A stretch of DNA of 64,000 nucleotides from Kalmanozyma brasiliensis GHG001 (lineage: Eukaryota; Basidiomycota; Ustilaginomycetes; Ustilaginales), in NCBI RefSeq assembly GCF_000497045.1, contig NW_015961970.1:1426802-1490801 (forward strand). The letters run 5' to 3'. Shown piece after piece: positions 21,461-32,078 of the stretch. The notes beneath the pieces were generated by a model. It was not told the DNA's origin and did not search any database. It was given only the letters and a program-made list of their open reading frames with translations. The position numbers were made by a program, and so were the translations under genes. Each line of letters starts with the position of its first letter. Within the stretch, counting starts at the first letter, position 1.

Positions 21461-22713
21461 CTAAGTGAAGCCGACCACGCTATCCGGATGGTAGGGATGT
21501 CTTACGAGCTCCTCGAAGAGGTCTCTCGGTACGTCTCTGGCTAAGGTGACAGTGACGCCGATGATCTTCCTCGCATCTAACGGCGGAAGATGCCTGAGCA
21601 GCTTCATGGGGCTGGAACTGTCCAGCAGGCTTTCGCGCATGATATGCAGCTGGGCCACGATGCAGAGGACGTTAAAGTGGACGCCGAAGGCGAGTAGGAA
21701 GTCCCACAGCTGAAGGACTTCTGGTAGGGGCGGGGTGCAGGCGCAGAGCGTCATGACCGAGGGAAAAGCGTAGATTTCGGCGGAGAGGTTCTTGCTCCGT
21801 AGATGGGTGAAGAGTGGTTCGTCGAGGATCTCGAGGCATCGATCGAGCAGCTGTTCACGAAACACAACGGGTCAGCACTTCAACTCTTCAAATTGTGAGT
21901 TCGGATGCGGTCAATACGTACCTGCAATCCGCGGTGGACGCCAGCCAGCGTCGGTTGAACATACAACGGACAACATCGCTCAATGAAAGCGCTGAAACAG
22001 CGGAACGCCTCGACCTCGCTCCCGCACGCATACAGAAACGGCGCCGCCAACACATTCATCCCTTGCACATAGCCGAATTCGTACACGGCCTCCTCGCCAG
22101 AATGCTTCCAAACAAACGCATCCAGCAGCCTGATCAGTTTGCCTTCGGCAACGCGCTCTTTGAAACCCTGGTCCGTGGCGAGCGTGCGGAAGGTGTCATT
22201 GCGGATCTTGTCGTGCGCTGAGGATGGGCCGCGGGCGACGAGCGAGAGGTATGAGGCGATGTCGAGCGTGGGTAGCGAGAGCAGGAGCTTCCAGACAATC
22301 GAGCGGTAGGTCGAGGATGTGGGTGAGAGGGTGTGATCGGGTGGCAGGGGGGTGGTCAGGATCTTGTGCCTGATCTGCGAGAGTGGGTCCGAGGATGGCG
22401 CGGGGAGCGAGGAGAGTGTCGTATTGGGCGAATCGACGAGGCGGCTGGGTGGATTGCGAGGGTGTGGGGAGCCTCGAGTGCTTCCGCGAGAGGAAGTGCC
22501 GCCTCGACCGCGTCGACTGGTGCCAGTGGCAGATGCATCAGCTCTGGTGGTCCGCGAAGGGGTCGTCGAGGACTGCATCTGAGCGAACAGTCGCTTCCAC
22601 TCTCGAGCACTGCTGCCCGCCGCATCTTCGCCACCGCTGCTGCCCGTGTTGCGGCTCAAGATGCTGTCGACCGTGCTGGGTCCCGGCGAGGGAGATGAGA
22701 TCATTGCGTCCAT
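21461..22713 (-). CDS. bub2: BUB2/Cdc16-type TBC GTPase-activating protein (two exons)
   Basis: With Bfa1, Bub2 is the GAP that holds the Tem1/Spg1 GTPase off until the spindle is positioned, controlling mitotic exit and septation. Exon 1 is 22713-21922 (GTACGT donor), exon 2 is 21850-21461 (ACAG acceptor), phase 0, giving 393 residues. The TBC domain retains both catalytic fingers: IRNDTFRT (Arg in IxxDxxR) and YVQGM (Gln). The block EIYAFPSVMTLCACTPPL and the C-terminal part match BUB2 better than Gyp-type TBC proteins. The N-terminal 90 residues are disordered and Ser/Arg-rich. The start at 22713 sits in a strong ACCATGG context; the frame upstream has no ATG. Confidence 0.9.
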
Positions 22714-23184
22714 GGTTGCGCCTTGCTTGTCGCTGTTGTGGGATGGTGTTCGAGAATCGAGAAGCAAGATTCACACAGGAGATGGTGTTGGACCCTGAAA
22801 CCGCAGCGCGCGCCCCTAACCAACACTTCCCACCAAAAATTCATCACGCGTCACGGCACAGCAAGCTGATCGTCTCAACCTTGGAGTAGGATTGCAGCGC
22901 TCATGAGCACACACTGCTTATTAGGCTTCTGTTCGCCGCGGATCATAGCATCTATAGGAGGACGTAGCGCTAGAGCGGCTGTATTGGAGAATGCGTAAAA
23001 GTACAGATGTTGAAACAAGAGATGCTAGACATGCGAGAGGAAAGTTGCGACAGCCTGTATCGTCAAGTGCGGCTGATGCTGAAGGAGATGGGTATGATGT
23101 GATGCTGAGAAGACAGACGGATTGGATCCATTGCGGGAACCCATGCGATTCAACGTCCGAGAATGAGATCGAGAAAAGATGGGG
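22714..23184. other. Intergenic region upstream of bub2
   Basis: This 470 bp holds the bub2 promoter and the 3' end of the RING-like gene. No other feature is seen. Confidence 0.35.
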
Positions 23185-24447
23185 TCAGACAAAGACCTCC
23201 CAAGCTGAGTACTTGCTGTTTGGTTCCTTGGTGCACTTCTGCTTGCAGCCCTCGACGGGGCATTCGAAGCGTTTCGGTTTCTTCAGATTCTTGGGAGTGG
23301 CATCGGTCGGAGCTGCGAGTGATGCTGCAGCTCGAGTGCGCGCTGAGGTTTTGGTTACCTTTGCGGGTGGCTCATCTTCCGTAGCCTCGATGGCTTTCGC
23401 TTTGCCTTTGGCTTTGCTCGATGTACCGGTAGCAGCGGTTTCCGGTGATGGCACAGGAGCTAGACCGCTCAAACGATCCACACAGCGCCCGTCGATGACG
23501 TGTCCGCAGGGCAGCGCCCAGATCCTCTCATCGCCGTTCGCACCTGTCACCAACGCGAAGCGACAGCATGCACAGATGGGTGTAGTGTCGGGTAACGGAC
23601 CTGTGACGACGGCCTTGTCGTCAAAGTACGTATCGAGGTCGACTGGGGGCTCGATGATGGAATGCGTGAACCCAGGCTGCGGCTCGTACGGGTGCGTCCA
23701 CTTTGGATCAAACTTCTGCGGCACCTTGCGTTCCGCGTTCTGCTGAGGGCTTCCGTGACCATTCGGATGCCAGCCACGCAGCAAGCTACCTATCAGCTCC
23801 ATGCCGTATGTAGGCCCGAAACCAAAATTGCCAAACGAGAAGTCTCCACCTAGACGCGAGGCGAGGTTGGCATCCGAAGTGGCGGTGGCGGTGGTGGTGG
23901 TGCTTCCCCCACTGCGTCTGGCTGTGGTTGTGCTGGCAGATGGTAACGCTGCGCGTCGTTGCGGATGCAGAGGATGTCGTGGTGACGAAGAGGAGCCAAG
24001 CACGCCAATGCTCTGCGGGATGCGAGATCCCGCGCCGTGCGGCCCGCGTCCAATATCATCATGGAAGCGCAGTGACGACGCCAATGTAGACGGATCGTAT
24101 GGGAACATCCGTGTTGCTGATGCCGTTCCCGAGGAGAAGGACCTTTGCAGGGAACGAGACCTCCGGACGGGTTCGGACCCTCCGGTGATGGTGAAGCTGT
24201 TGTCATCGTCTTCGTCATCGCTACCAACGACGATGGGCGCGTGAACAGCCGGAGAACGATTTGGTGGAGCTGCTGGGTTGGGCGTGGTGCCGTGTGAGGA
24301 GGGACCGGCCGCATGGGGAGCATTTGACGACCAATCGAGGATATGCGTCCCGCTTCTTAGCGCCGGCGGCGGTGGTGGCCTAGGCCTGCCATGAGCTGGC
24401 GGCGACTCCTCGGTGAGATCGATGACAGCGCTGTGTGATCGACTCAT
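23185..24447 (-). CDS. RING-like zinc protein with SUMO-interaction motifs
   Basis: The 420-residue protein starts with VIDLTEE (residues 8-14), a classical SUMO-interaction motif, and has a second candidate IVVGSDDEDDD (72-82) in which hydrophobic residues are followed by acids. The middle is disordered. The C-terminal 130 residues carry a Cys/His pattern: CACC near 292, PCGHVIDGRC near 314, a lysine/alanine-rich insertion, then FECPVEGCKQKC near 394. This looks like a RING or RING-like fold split by a long loop. SIMs plus a C-terminal RING is the layout of SUMO-targeted ubiquitin ligases (Slx8/Rfp/RNF4), so that role is inferred. Zinc ligation is suggested but not proven, because the spacing is unusual. 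The ATG at 24445-24447 opens the frame. Confidence 0.72.
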   Translation of the reverse strand: MSRSHSAVIDLTEESPPAHGRPRPPPPPALRSGTHILDWSSNAPHAAGPSSHGTTPNPAAPPNRSPAVHAPIVVGSDDEDDDNSFTITGGSEPVRRSRSLQRSFSSGTASATRMFPYDPSTLASSLRFHDDIGRGPHGAGSRIPQSIGVLGSSSSPRHPLHPQRRAALPSASTTTARRSGGSTTTTATATSDANLASRLGGDFSFGNFGFGPTYGMELIGSLLRGWHPNGHGSPQQNAERKVPQKFDPKWTHPYEPQPGFTHSIIEPPVDLDTYFDDKAVVTGPLPDTTPICACCRFALVTGANGDERIWALPCGHVIDGRCVDRLSGLAPVPSPETAATGTSSKAKGKAKAIEATEDEPPAKVTKTSARTRAAASLAAPTDATPKNLKKPKRFECPVEGCKQKCTKEPNSKYSAWEVFV

Positions 24448-26604
24448 GGTGCGGAAACACAGCGGAGATCCAAGCCTTGAGATGGAGCGTGGTGGTAGTA
24501 GGAGCGATCTTCGGAAAGATTCGGCCTCCTAGGTAATCGTTTGGGCAGTCGAAGCTGCAGCTAGATTCCTGTCGCTGAGTTAAGGTTTACGTCGACAAGG
24601 ACGCTTTGGCAGCTCGCCGGTCACGAGATTGATCGTGAGCGAAGCTCGACAGCACGCTAATGGTGGGTGCAAGGCGGCTGCCTCGAGACAGCAAGCAACC
24701 TTCAGTGGGCAACCTTTGGTGTCAGCCGAGACACCGCCTGGAAGGACTGAACTGGCAGGATAGGGCTGTAACGGCCAGCGCCCGCCGGGAAAAGGCAGAT
24801 CGTGCCAGCGTCAAACGCGCAGAATCGGCTGCGCAGCAGAGATCGCTGATGTGGAAGGGGCTATTGCGTTGACATGCAGCGACTTCATTTCGAGGTTGAC
24901 AAGCGACGGTCAACAGCACGGGTCTTGTAGTTCCGCACAAAAGCTGAGCTAGCCTTGGCAAGGACCTGGAGTAAGCCTTGTTCTCGGACTTGCGGGCCGC
25001 AAAACTTGATGATGGGACGGGTACGGTGGGGTGTTCAATCGTGCGAGGCAGCCTGACGGCAGTGGCTAGTGTGATATACGTGAAGTTGGCCAAGGTTGAG
25101 CCGTGGTTTTGTAATTGCTTTGTGGCGAAGGCGCAGCCCAAATGCAGGCGAGCCGGGATTTGTGTGTGTGATTTCGCATGCGTGACCCTTCAGGTGTTGC
25201 TTCGAGAGTGGGCGTAGTCGCTTGCGAGATGACGTGAGGCAGAAGACAGAGGCAAAACAAAAATCTGTTAGGCCGACGTCCTTTTTTCATTTTCAAGCTT
25301 CAATTTCGACCATACGTGCGAGACCGGTTCGCGACCCTGGCTGGAGGAATTTTCCAGACTGCGGCTTGAAGGGAAAAAGGCGAAGTTTTTCGCTGGAGCA
25401 TCCAACCACACTTTCTTCGCGAAGCAGACAAAAAGTCGCGAGGGTCAACCCCTCCCTTCTTCCCGCTCTTCTCACCATCCATCCCTCCTCCCTCCCATTG
25501 TCGACCACTTGTATCCTCGGTGCAAGTGCGTCGATTGCAGTGCAGAGCGTAAGTGTCTCCTCGACTTCAGCGATGGCCAACGAGCTAGGTGTTGCTCCAC
25601 CCCAATTCAACCCCCCCTTTTCTAGTGATGACTTTTGACTCCTTTCCCCGGCCTATACGACCATGCCGAGACGATAAGGAAGCTCGTGTCGCAGCGAGCT
25701 CTACTATTCTTTTGTGCATGCCAGCACACTTCTGTCTGATTCACGTTCCTGCTCGTTGCTGTTGTCGCTTCACGCGATAGCCGCAGCGGGTCAGCGGCAC
25801 CTGGCTCACCACCTGCGCAATCGCGGTACATCCATATGGAAGAACGGCAGCTGATCAATTCGCCGTTTGCTCTCGTATCGTTCATCGCTCGTAGTCATAC
25901 CGCTTTTGGTCGAACTGTCACGTCCTCCCCCGAGCCGCACACTCCCACTGTCAGCGTAAGTATTCACAGCAGTCAACATCTCGACAGACACAACCACCCT
26001 CCGAAGCACAACGCAAGGCGTCAGTAACCCAAGTCTCCGACGATGATAAATCTGGTATCCAACCAAATTCGCAGTTTCCACTCTAGGACCCTTGCATCCC
26101 CCCTGGGGGATGGGGCATCTTGGCTCTCCTTGCGAGAGATTCATATGGGATGTTGCAGCCATCTTTTTCGGAAGAGGTCCACGGCACGAACCCTCCTCTG
26201 TTTACAGAGGAGAGCCGGTGTGGCCAGCGCCGCCTTCTCGAATCGCTTGTATCGTCTGGATCGCAGCCGGCTTTGGTCCGATGAGGGTTTGCAGACCTTC
26301 CTTGGAAGTCTGAGGGGCATCTCTACCCTTTTGGGTTCTCTGCTGTCGCCGATGCGCGTGCTATTAACGGGTGCTTGTGTTTGGCGTCGTCCGCAGTCTG
26401 CAGTCTTCCAAGACATCTTGCTGACTTGCTCCTTGCTTCCACACCACCTCTTCGTACACCTTCTCGCACGGCCTCGCTCGATCCTGAACCGATCTTCGCG
26501 GTGAACAGTCCTCCATTGTACAATAGATTCACTTCAAGGCGCACTGTTCTGGACCCCACCTCCTGCACGGTGCGTATCGCAATTCTCAGCTCCCATGTCG
26601 ATTG
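24448..26604. other. Gene-poor intergenic stretch
   Basis: This 2.2 kb has no gene I can support. The left end is the promoter of the RING-like gene. Around 25790-25955 the plus strand reads as plausible protein ending at a GTAAGT, and 25970-26088 reads as a Ser/Gln-rich stretch ending in TAG, but the only in-frame intron would be too short, so no gene model holds. Several overlapping frames on both strands make the region ambiguous. Confidence 0.3.
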
Positions 26605-26727
26605 ATGACACCTTTGATCCGCTCCGCCTTTTTCGGTTTGCTGCTGGCAAGTGCAGCTGCTGCTTCTGCCCTCCGTCCCGATGCCATGCCACCTCGAAGG
26701 AGACAACGTTGCCGACTAGCAAGATGA
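26605..26727 (+). CDS. Possible tiny secreted peptide
   Basis: A 40-codon frame encodes a textbook signal-peptide-like start, MTPLIRSAFFGLLLASAAAA, followed by about 20 mostly basic residues and a stop. It might be a very small secreted peptide or the first exon or remnant of an effector gene. There is no intron signal that extends it convincingly, and it overlaps another open frame. Chance is a real alternative. Confidence 0.2.
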   Translation: MTPLIRSAFFGLLLASAAAASALRPDAMPPRRRQRCRLAR

Positions 26728-26753
26728 GCTACTCAAGTAAAAACCGATGTGCA

Positions 26754-27213
26754 TTAGGAAGAGCCGTCGTGAGCGGGCGGTCTGCGTGCTCCTTTGCGTC
26801 TCGCATGGGCATAGCGAACGGAGACGATATTTCCGGCTCGACGCAGCTTCGTGCTGGAATTCTTTCTGGTGCTTGAGGCAGCTCGGGCGGGTTGTCGATC
26901 GCTGGTGCTTGTCTTCAGAGGTCTCGTCTGGCGTCGAGCGAATCCTATGTTCATCCCTTGCCAGAGCGTCTCCGTGGTCGACGGGTCCCATTCGGGACTC
27001 TCCTGCGTTGCAGACGCTCCGAGGTTGATTCGAGCTTGGACTCCCACGTCTGGACGAGATAGTAAAGTTTGGGTGCCGCGTTTCGCAAGGTCGAAAGTCT
27101 GGTTTCCTGAAAAGTCGGCGACGTTGTTCTTCAGGCGAGGCATAGCATACGGGGCAGTCGCAGAAGGTGCAAGCAGGGCAGATCAGCGCAAGGAAGATCC
27201 GGCACTTCGACAT
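26754..27213 (-). pseudogene. Possible frameshifted secreted-protein gene
   Basis: An ATG at 27211-27213 begins a hydrophobic segment (MSKCRIFLAL), but in that frame the sequence becomes Cys-rich and unlike a cleavage region. Skipping one base near 27183 moves into a second frame that reads SALLAPSATAPYA and then a protein of about 129 residues starting at MPRLKNN (ATG 27141-27143), ending with a TAA at 26754. Together they would form a normal signal peptide plus a basic mature region containing PEWDPSTTETLWQG. The simplest reading is a secreted protein gene broken by a one-base indel. Alternatively only the second frame is used, or neither is. It is divergent from the uL30m gene, with 84 bp between them. 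Confidence 0.33.
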
Positions 27214-27297
27214 CGTTGATGATGACGCTCAGCCGACTAACTTCTTCCTCGGTCTCCTTTCGTGACATCTTTCTGCCGCCAACAGATCAAAGCCAAG

Positions 27298-27813
27298 ATG
27301 TCTTTCCTCGCACGCAACTTTCTCGGTCAGACAAGATCGAGGCTGTCTCGCCAGGCTCTTTCCACCTCAGCATGGGGTATCCGTCACGAGTCGTCTTCTT
27401 CTGCTGCCCAAGCCACGGTGGCATCCAGCTCCACATCCAGCGAAGCAGCACCAGCGACGCACTATCGCATCACGCTCCGACGATCGGGGATCGGCATGCC
27501 CGAGAAGATCAACCGAACTCTGCAAGGTCTTGGTCTCAAGAAGCGCCTTCAATCGGTGTACCGCCCCATTGGTGCCGACATGGCGGGTGCCATCCTGGCC
27601 GTCAAGGAGCTCGTCCACGTCGAGAACGTCCGTCGGCTGCAGGAGGCGGATCAGATGCTGCTGAGCGACGAGGAGGCCATCTGGGTCAACGAGACTGGCG
27701 AGATTGTCGACCCTGGCAAAGCCGCAAAGAAGGCGCCCCGCGGCTACAAAATTGTCGGCAACGTTGTGAGCGAGGTGCGTGACCAGCAGATCAAGAGCGG
27801 CTCTTCTGCATAG
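27298..27813 (+). CDS. mrpl33: Mitochondrial large-subunit ribosomal protein uL30m
   Basis: The 171-residue protein has a basic, Ser/Arg-rich mitochondrial presequence (MSFLARNFLGQTRSRLSRQA) of roughly 45 residues. The L30 fold follows: YRITLRRSGIGMPEKINRTL, then LGLKKRLQSVYRP and GAILAVKELVHVENV. It belongs in the mitochondrial 54S subunit (yeast Mrpl33). The C-terminal extension beyond the L30 core is longer than in yeast. The ATG at 27298 was chosen because the frame upstream has only non-ATG codons. Confidence 0.9.
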   Translation: MSFLARNFLGQTRSRLSRQALSTSAWGIRHESSSSAAQATVASSSTSSEAAPATHYRITLRRSGIGMPEKINRTLQGLGLKKRLQSVYRPIGADMAGAILAVKELVHVENVRRLQEADQMLLSDEEAIWVNETGEIVDPGKAAKKAPRGYKIVGNVVSEVRDQQIKSGSSA

Positions 27814-30145
27814 GCCTCTCCGCTTCACGCTCGCTGTCTCTCAATACCCATTTGTTTCCCATGGACACGGTTCCGAATGCTGCCGGCTTGACCCCTCATT
27901 GACTTCAGGCTAGCACAGTGATTACGTTCGAGGGCTAAAGGGACACGAATGCTGAGAGACGTGGGTGACTCGCCATCGGAAGGGCCGGAATAGTCTCACG
28001 GCTGCACCCGATGGCTGATTTCAGAGGGTGACGAGAGCGTTGACCACCGTGGCTTGGCAGGTGGACCCTGAATTCGTGGCTCGAACTTGGCTTGAGTCAG
28101 ATGCGTGATTCGAGCTGTGGCCGTCTGGATCGACGCCGGGCATGACTCATGACAGGATCATCTTAGGCCATCAGATTGCTCTTGGTGCCTCGACCGTTCC
28201 TCGCATCTGTCGTTGCGCTCGCTCCTCTCATTCAGCCTCTTGGAGACGAAGCTTCGCTCGGGGCTTGCCAAGATGATGCGAGGGCAACACAGCTCGGATT
28301 TTCCGCTCGAACCGCCGCCGCTCGCTTTGGAGGACCGCGGTTGTGGAAGCGAGGCGAGTCCATGCGTGATCAGGCGGGCAACGAGCAACAGACGAGCACC
28401 ACTCATCCAGTCGGGATCGTCGATTCAGGCGGGGGCTACTGTCAACACGGGTTTGCGAGGCGGGTTCCGCCGTTGCGCAAAGATGAGGCGATCGAGCGTC
28501 ACAAGCAACTCAAATTTGCCAGATTTGCGGGGTTGAGAAGCTAGCAATGCAAAGCGGACCGCATCTAGGCCCTCTGTCTCGTGACGCAAGTGGGACAGAT
28601 CACTCGCCATCGGAAAGTTACGCGTGCTTGCGCGTCGATGATGGCCAGTTTCACGAGCCGGTCCTCGCCATCGTCAATAGAGTTTGGCTTGTAATGTACC
28701 TGGTCGCAGTCACACAGCTGACCACTGACCCTTCGCTTTATCACACCAGATGAGGTGGGATCAGATGGCGAGAGACAGGGTCGAACCTTGTTGTGGGTGG
28801 GGCGACTCAGCCTCCCGCTCGATGGCGTCTTTTTCTTGCTGACGGAAATGCAGGTGCAGCTGATGCAGCTGCCACGCAATTTTCTCCACATTTTTCAAGA
28901 TTAATTCGACCCTAAAAGCTTGATGCCAGTTTCCTACGCTCTGCAACGCCTATTTTTTCTGTTGTCCTTCTTCAAGGAAAAAAAAAAAAAGAAAGTCAGG
29001 CGCTCCGGTCTGTTTGACTCCGCTGCTGGCGAAGGCCGGGCTGGCAGCTTATCGCGCAGGAGGGCCGAGTCACCTCGAGAGGGCGGAGAGTCGTATCACA
29101 CCAGACCGGCTGTCGGCACCTGATTGAGCGCTTCTTCAGCTCCAGATCGGCGTCGAGGCCGCCTCAACTTCGGCAGCTGTGGAGCCGTGGTCTGGCTTAT
29201 CGTTGTCTTGCGCGGAAGCACGCGCCCATCTGACGTGGCACGAAGGGACCAAAGGGAGGGCACGGTCAAAAGCGAACCCACTGAGATTGCTAGCTGTTCA
29301 CGCCGGCGAGGGACGGAGCGTGGCTTAGCTGACCTAGTCGATCATATGAGGGCGAGCCAACGTGTGATTGCGAATGGATTGCGACTGGTCGACTTATGGT
29401 GTGACTGTGCCGTGTCTCGCCTCAGCAAACTCGTCAGAGTCATGCAAGAGAGTGGTGCAGTGAGCCAAAATAAATGTCAACTGGACCCTGACTCGTCTTA
29501 TCAGGATCGCCTCAGCCTCGCCCTCGCCCTCGTCCTCATCCCTGGCCCCCTCATTGACTCCTGGCGATCCAGCATCTCCTCCTTCTAGACGATCATTGAC
29601 CTTTCACTCCTACTCCCACTCCCACCACCATCCCATCTATAACCTACTTCATCGACATCGCTGCGCCTTCAATAATTCCCTTGCGTGCCGAATCCCACCA
29701 GCCTTCGCCGAGCCAGTGAACGCAGCCTCCTGATACTCAAGATCATGCTTGCCTAACACCAACGCTCTAGCTTGTTGCTGCGTCCGTTGCAGCGAATCTA
29801 GTCGTACGCTTCGTAGCTGCCGTAACTCCTTATCATCGCTCCTCCGCTTCAGCCTCTCCGCTGAGCCCTTCTCGACATAGTCCGCTTCCCCATCATGGAT
29901 GTCGGTCACCTTCTCCACCTTAGGGCAGTCTAATCGCCGCCCTTCATCAAGGCTTTGTGCCTGAATCCACTTGTAGTTCGGACTTCATTTCGCGACGACA
30001 GCATTCGCTACTGTCACACCTGCACCCTGCATACATCTTTCTTTAATCACCGGCAGGGTTCCCGCCACTCAGTAGCCCTTTCGACTCAGCCGTAACTTTC
30101 TCGCCTGTCCACTGGCCGCTTGCCCATCGCAAGACGAGCTTCGAC
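27814..30145. other. Gene-poor intergenic region
   Basis: This 2.3 kb lies between uL30m and an acidic unknown protein, both on the plus strand. I see no supported gene. It has a run of 13 A at 28978-28990, and a pyrimidine-rich stretch from about 29500 that probably includes the leader of the gene at 30146. Two short ATG frames occur in that presumed leader (29745-29756 and 29894-29932). A purine-rich antisense frame at 29649-29918 was rejected. Confidence 0.35.
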
Positions 30146-31738
30146 ATGGTCTCTCTACCACGCCTATTTCAGGCCGCCACAGCACACGAAGGTGCCCCGG
30201 TCCCTCCTTCCCCATCAATACGATCCGCCGATCCTAACAAGACGGTGACCAACATGACTGCGCAGGGCGGCAGCTCGCCGACGGCCCTCGGCATTCCCGG
30301 CAGCCTCAAAGCAATCTTCGGTGCTTCCGATGCCCACAACCCGACGGCAACTGACGAGTACGTTGACGAGATTCTTCCGGAGTATCTTCCGGGCTCCTTG
30401 CTCAGTTCCAACGCTACCATCAGCCGTCGATCTCGCCTCGACGATTCCGCCGGCGAGGGTCTTCGCAGGAACGTGCTTGTCCGTAACGCAATGCTGTCAA
30501 GCCTGGAGCGCGAGCGTCGACAGATGTCTCAGGAGATCCTGGATTACTATACTGTGCCATCTAGCCCTACCGAGGGTGCGAGCAGTACGGCCGTCGCCTT
30601 GGACGAAGAGGCTCAGTTCTTCGAAGACCTGCTCTCGGAGCTGAGCGGTGGGGATGGCTTCAATGCCGCAAGCAGCGAGCTTCCACCGACGGGCCCAAGT
30701 CCCCTCGGACTGTGCCCGATCAAAGACGACGCAAAGCTTCCTACCGACGAGGAAGACTTTGTCAAGCTCGACTCGGACCTTCCATCGGAGCCAGTGCTGG
30801 CGCAGCTGGTATCTTCTTCATACCAAGCAGCCCCACGCGAGGCAGCCCCTGAGGGCTCGCAGCTGCGCGCCAAAGTCGTCGACAGGAGCGCACTTACACT
30901 GGTCGACTCCTGTGTAGCATCCTGCTCGGAAACCCCTGGCAGCGACGAGTCAAGCTTCGCAGAAGCAACTTCTCGCCTAATCCCTGCTTCCAGCTGCTGC
31001 TCTGGCTACCCGAACGTCTGCCCATATCCTGCCACAAGCAGCTCTGTGGGAGGCTCATCCGAGGAACTTCCAGCTCTGGTGGATGACAACGACAGCGACC
31101 TCGACGAGGATGAGGACGAGGACGAAGTCGAAGATCAGGTTCAAGATCGCCATGAAGGAGAGGTAGTGCGCGCGACGGAGAACATTGCTGCCGGCTCAGA
31201 AGGCTGCGCGATGCTGAATGCAAACGGCGACGGCACGCTGTCTCGCCCGCTCTCACCGCTTCTTTCACCTGTCCATTCCGTGTACGCCGACTACAATGCC
31301 TTCCGTGATCCGCTCTCGCCGGAGCCTTCGCGTCCAACCTCGCCCATGTCCAGTGCCTCTTCAAAGGGCGACGGGGATGCGACCAGTCCTCTACTCCTGC
31401 CGTCAGACATCGGCCCGCTGCCGTCGCTGGCTGAGTTGTCGCTGCAGCTACCTGCAGCTGCAGGGGTCGACTTGCTCGCTCGCCCTCGCGCATTGGCTGG
31501 TGCATGGTTCGACAACAAGCTCGATACACCCGCTGCCAGCTCTAGCGCAGACCGCATGCGCTGGACCACCTCTCCCGCCACATACTTCCGCTCCACAGCG
31601 GTAGCGTCGTCATCGTCATCGACGCTGGCCAGTCACCATCCTCCTAGATTCGGTATCGACTATACTCGCAGCAACTATCCTTCTACGACGGCAGAAGACT
31701 CTACCGAACACTCCGTTGTCGTTCACTGGTCACGTTGA
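30146..31738 (+). CDS. Unknown acidic, disordered protein
   Basis: I do not recognise this 530-residue protein. A short helical block lies near residues 105-130 (NVLVRNAMLSSLERERRQMS). It is followed by Ser/Pro-rich disordered sequence, an acidic run (DNDSDLDEDEDEDEVED) near the middle and several SP/TP sites (PLSPLLSP, DPLSPEPSRPTSPMS) typical of proline-directed kinase targets. There are no membrane segments and no signal peptide. The ATG at 30146 is the first in frame. The acidic and SP-rich character would suit a nuclear regulator, but that is only a guess. Confidence 0.68.
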   Translation: MVSLPRLFQAATAHEGAPVPPSPSIRSADPNKTVTNMTAQGGSSPTALGIPGSLKAIFGASDAHNPTATDEYVDEILPEYLPGSLLSSNATISRRSRLDDSAGEGLRRNVLVRNAMLSSLERERRQMSQEILDYYTVPSSPTEGASSTAVALDEEAQFFEDLLSELSGGDGFNAASSELPPTGPSPLGLCPIKDDAKLPTDEEDFVKLDSDLPSEPVLAQLVSSSYQAAPREAAPEGSQLRAKVVDRSALTLVDSCVASCSETPGSDESSFAEATSRLIPASSCCSGYPNVCPYPATSSSVGGSSEELPALVDDNDSDLDEDEDEDEVEDQVQDRHEGEVVRATENIAAGSEGCAMLNANGDGTLSRPLSPLLSPVHSVYADYNAFRDPLSPEPSRPTSPMSSASSKGDGDATSPLLLPSDIGPLPSLAELSLQLPAAAGVDLLARPRALAGAWFDNKLDTPAASSSADRMRWTTSPATYFRSTAVASSSSSTLASHHPPRFGIDYTRSNYPSTTAEDSTEHSVVVHWSR

Positions 31739-32078
31739 ACGTTTCCTCACGTTCTCGAAAGATGGCCTTTCCATCAACCATTTCTCGCTCTCTCAGTTCC
31801 GCGTCCTGCATCCTCAAAAGCCTTCGCATCTCGTCCCCGCATCCGCATTTGTTCTGTCTCCTAGCTTTCACCTTTCCGCTGATCACAGCGTTGTACTCTT
31901 GCCCGATACCGTCTCACTTGTACCATGCCTTCTCCTCCTCAGTACGCTCCATACCCGTAGGCCTTTCTCTTCGTAATGTCACGCATGCCCACAATCACGA
32001 TCTTAAGAGACACGGTGTCAGAAGCCTGGAATGTGAAAGAGTGTGGTTGCGATCAAAGAATGTAAAGACAGTGTGTGC
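31739..32078. other. Convergent 3' region
   Basis: This 340 bp lies between the stop codons of the acidic unknown gene and sld2. It is T- and C-rich and should hold both 3' ends; nothing else is visible. A GTAAGC just at the sld2 stop and a CATTCCAG about 60 bases further would allow an alternative sld2 C-terminus. Confidence 0.35.

Noticed and set aside
25791..26088. Two plus-strand coding-like pieces flanking a GTAAGT
   Set aside because: The only in-frame splice choices give introns of 14 or 32 nt, too short for a fungal intron, and no start exon could be placed.
28978..28990. Run of 13 A that could mark a retroposed poly-A tail
   Set aside because: No target-site duplication or coding remnant is seen upstream of it.
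29649..29918. 89-codon minus-strand frame rich in Arg, Lys, Glu and Gln
   Set aside because: It lacks an ATG and lies opposite a pyrimidine-rich leader; the complement of such DNA naturally reads as charged protein.
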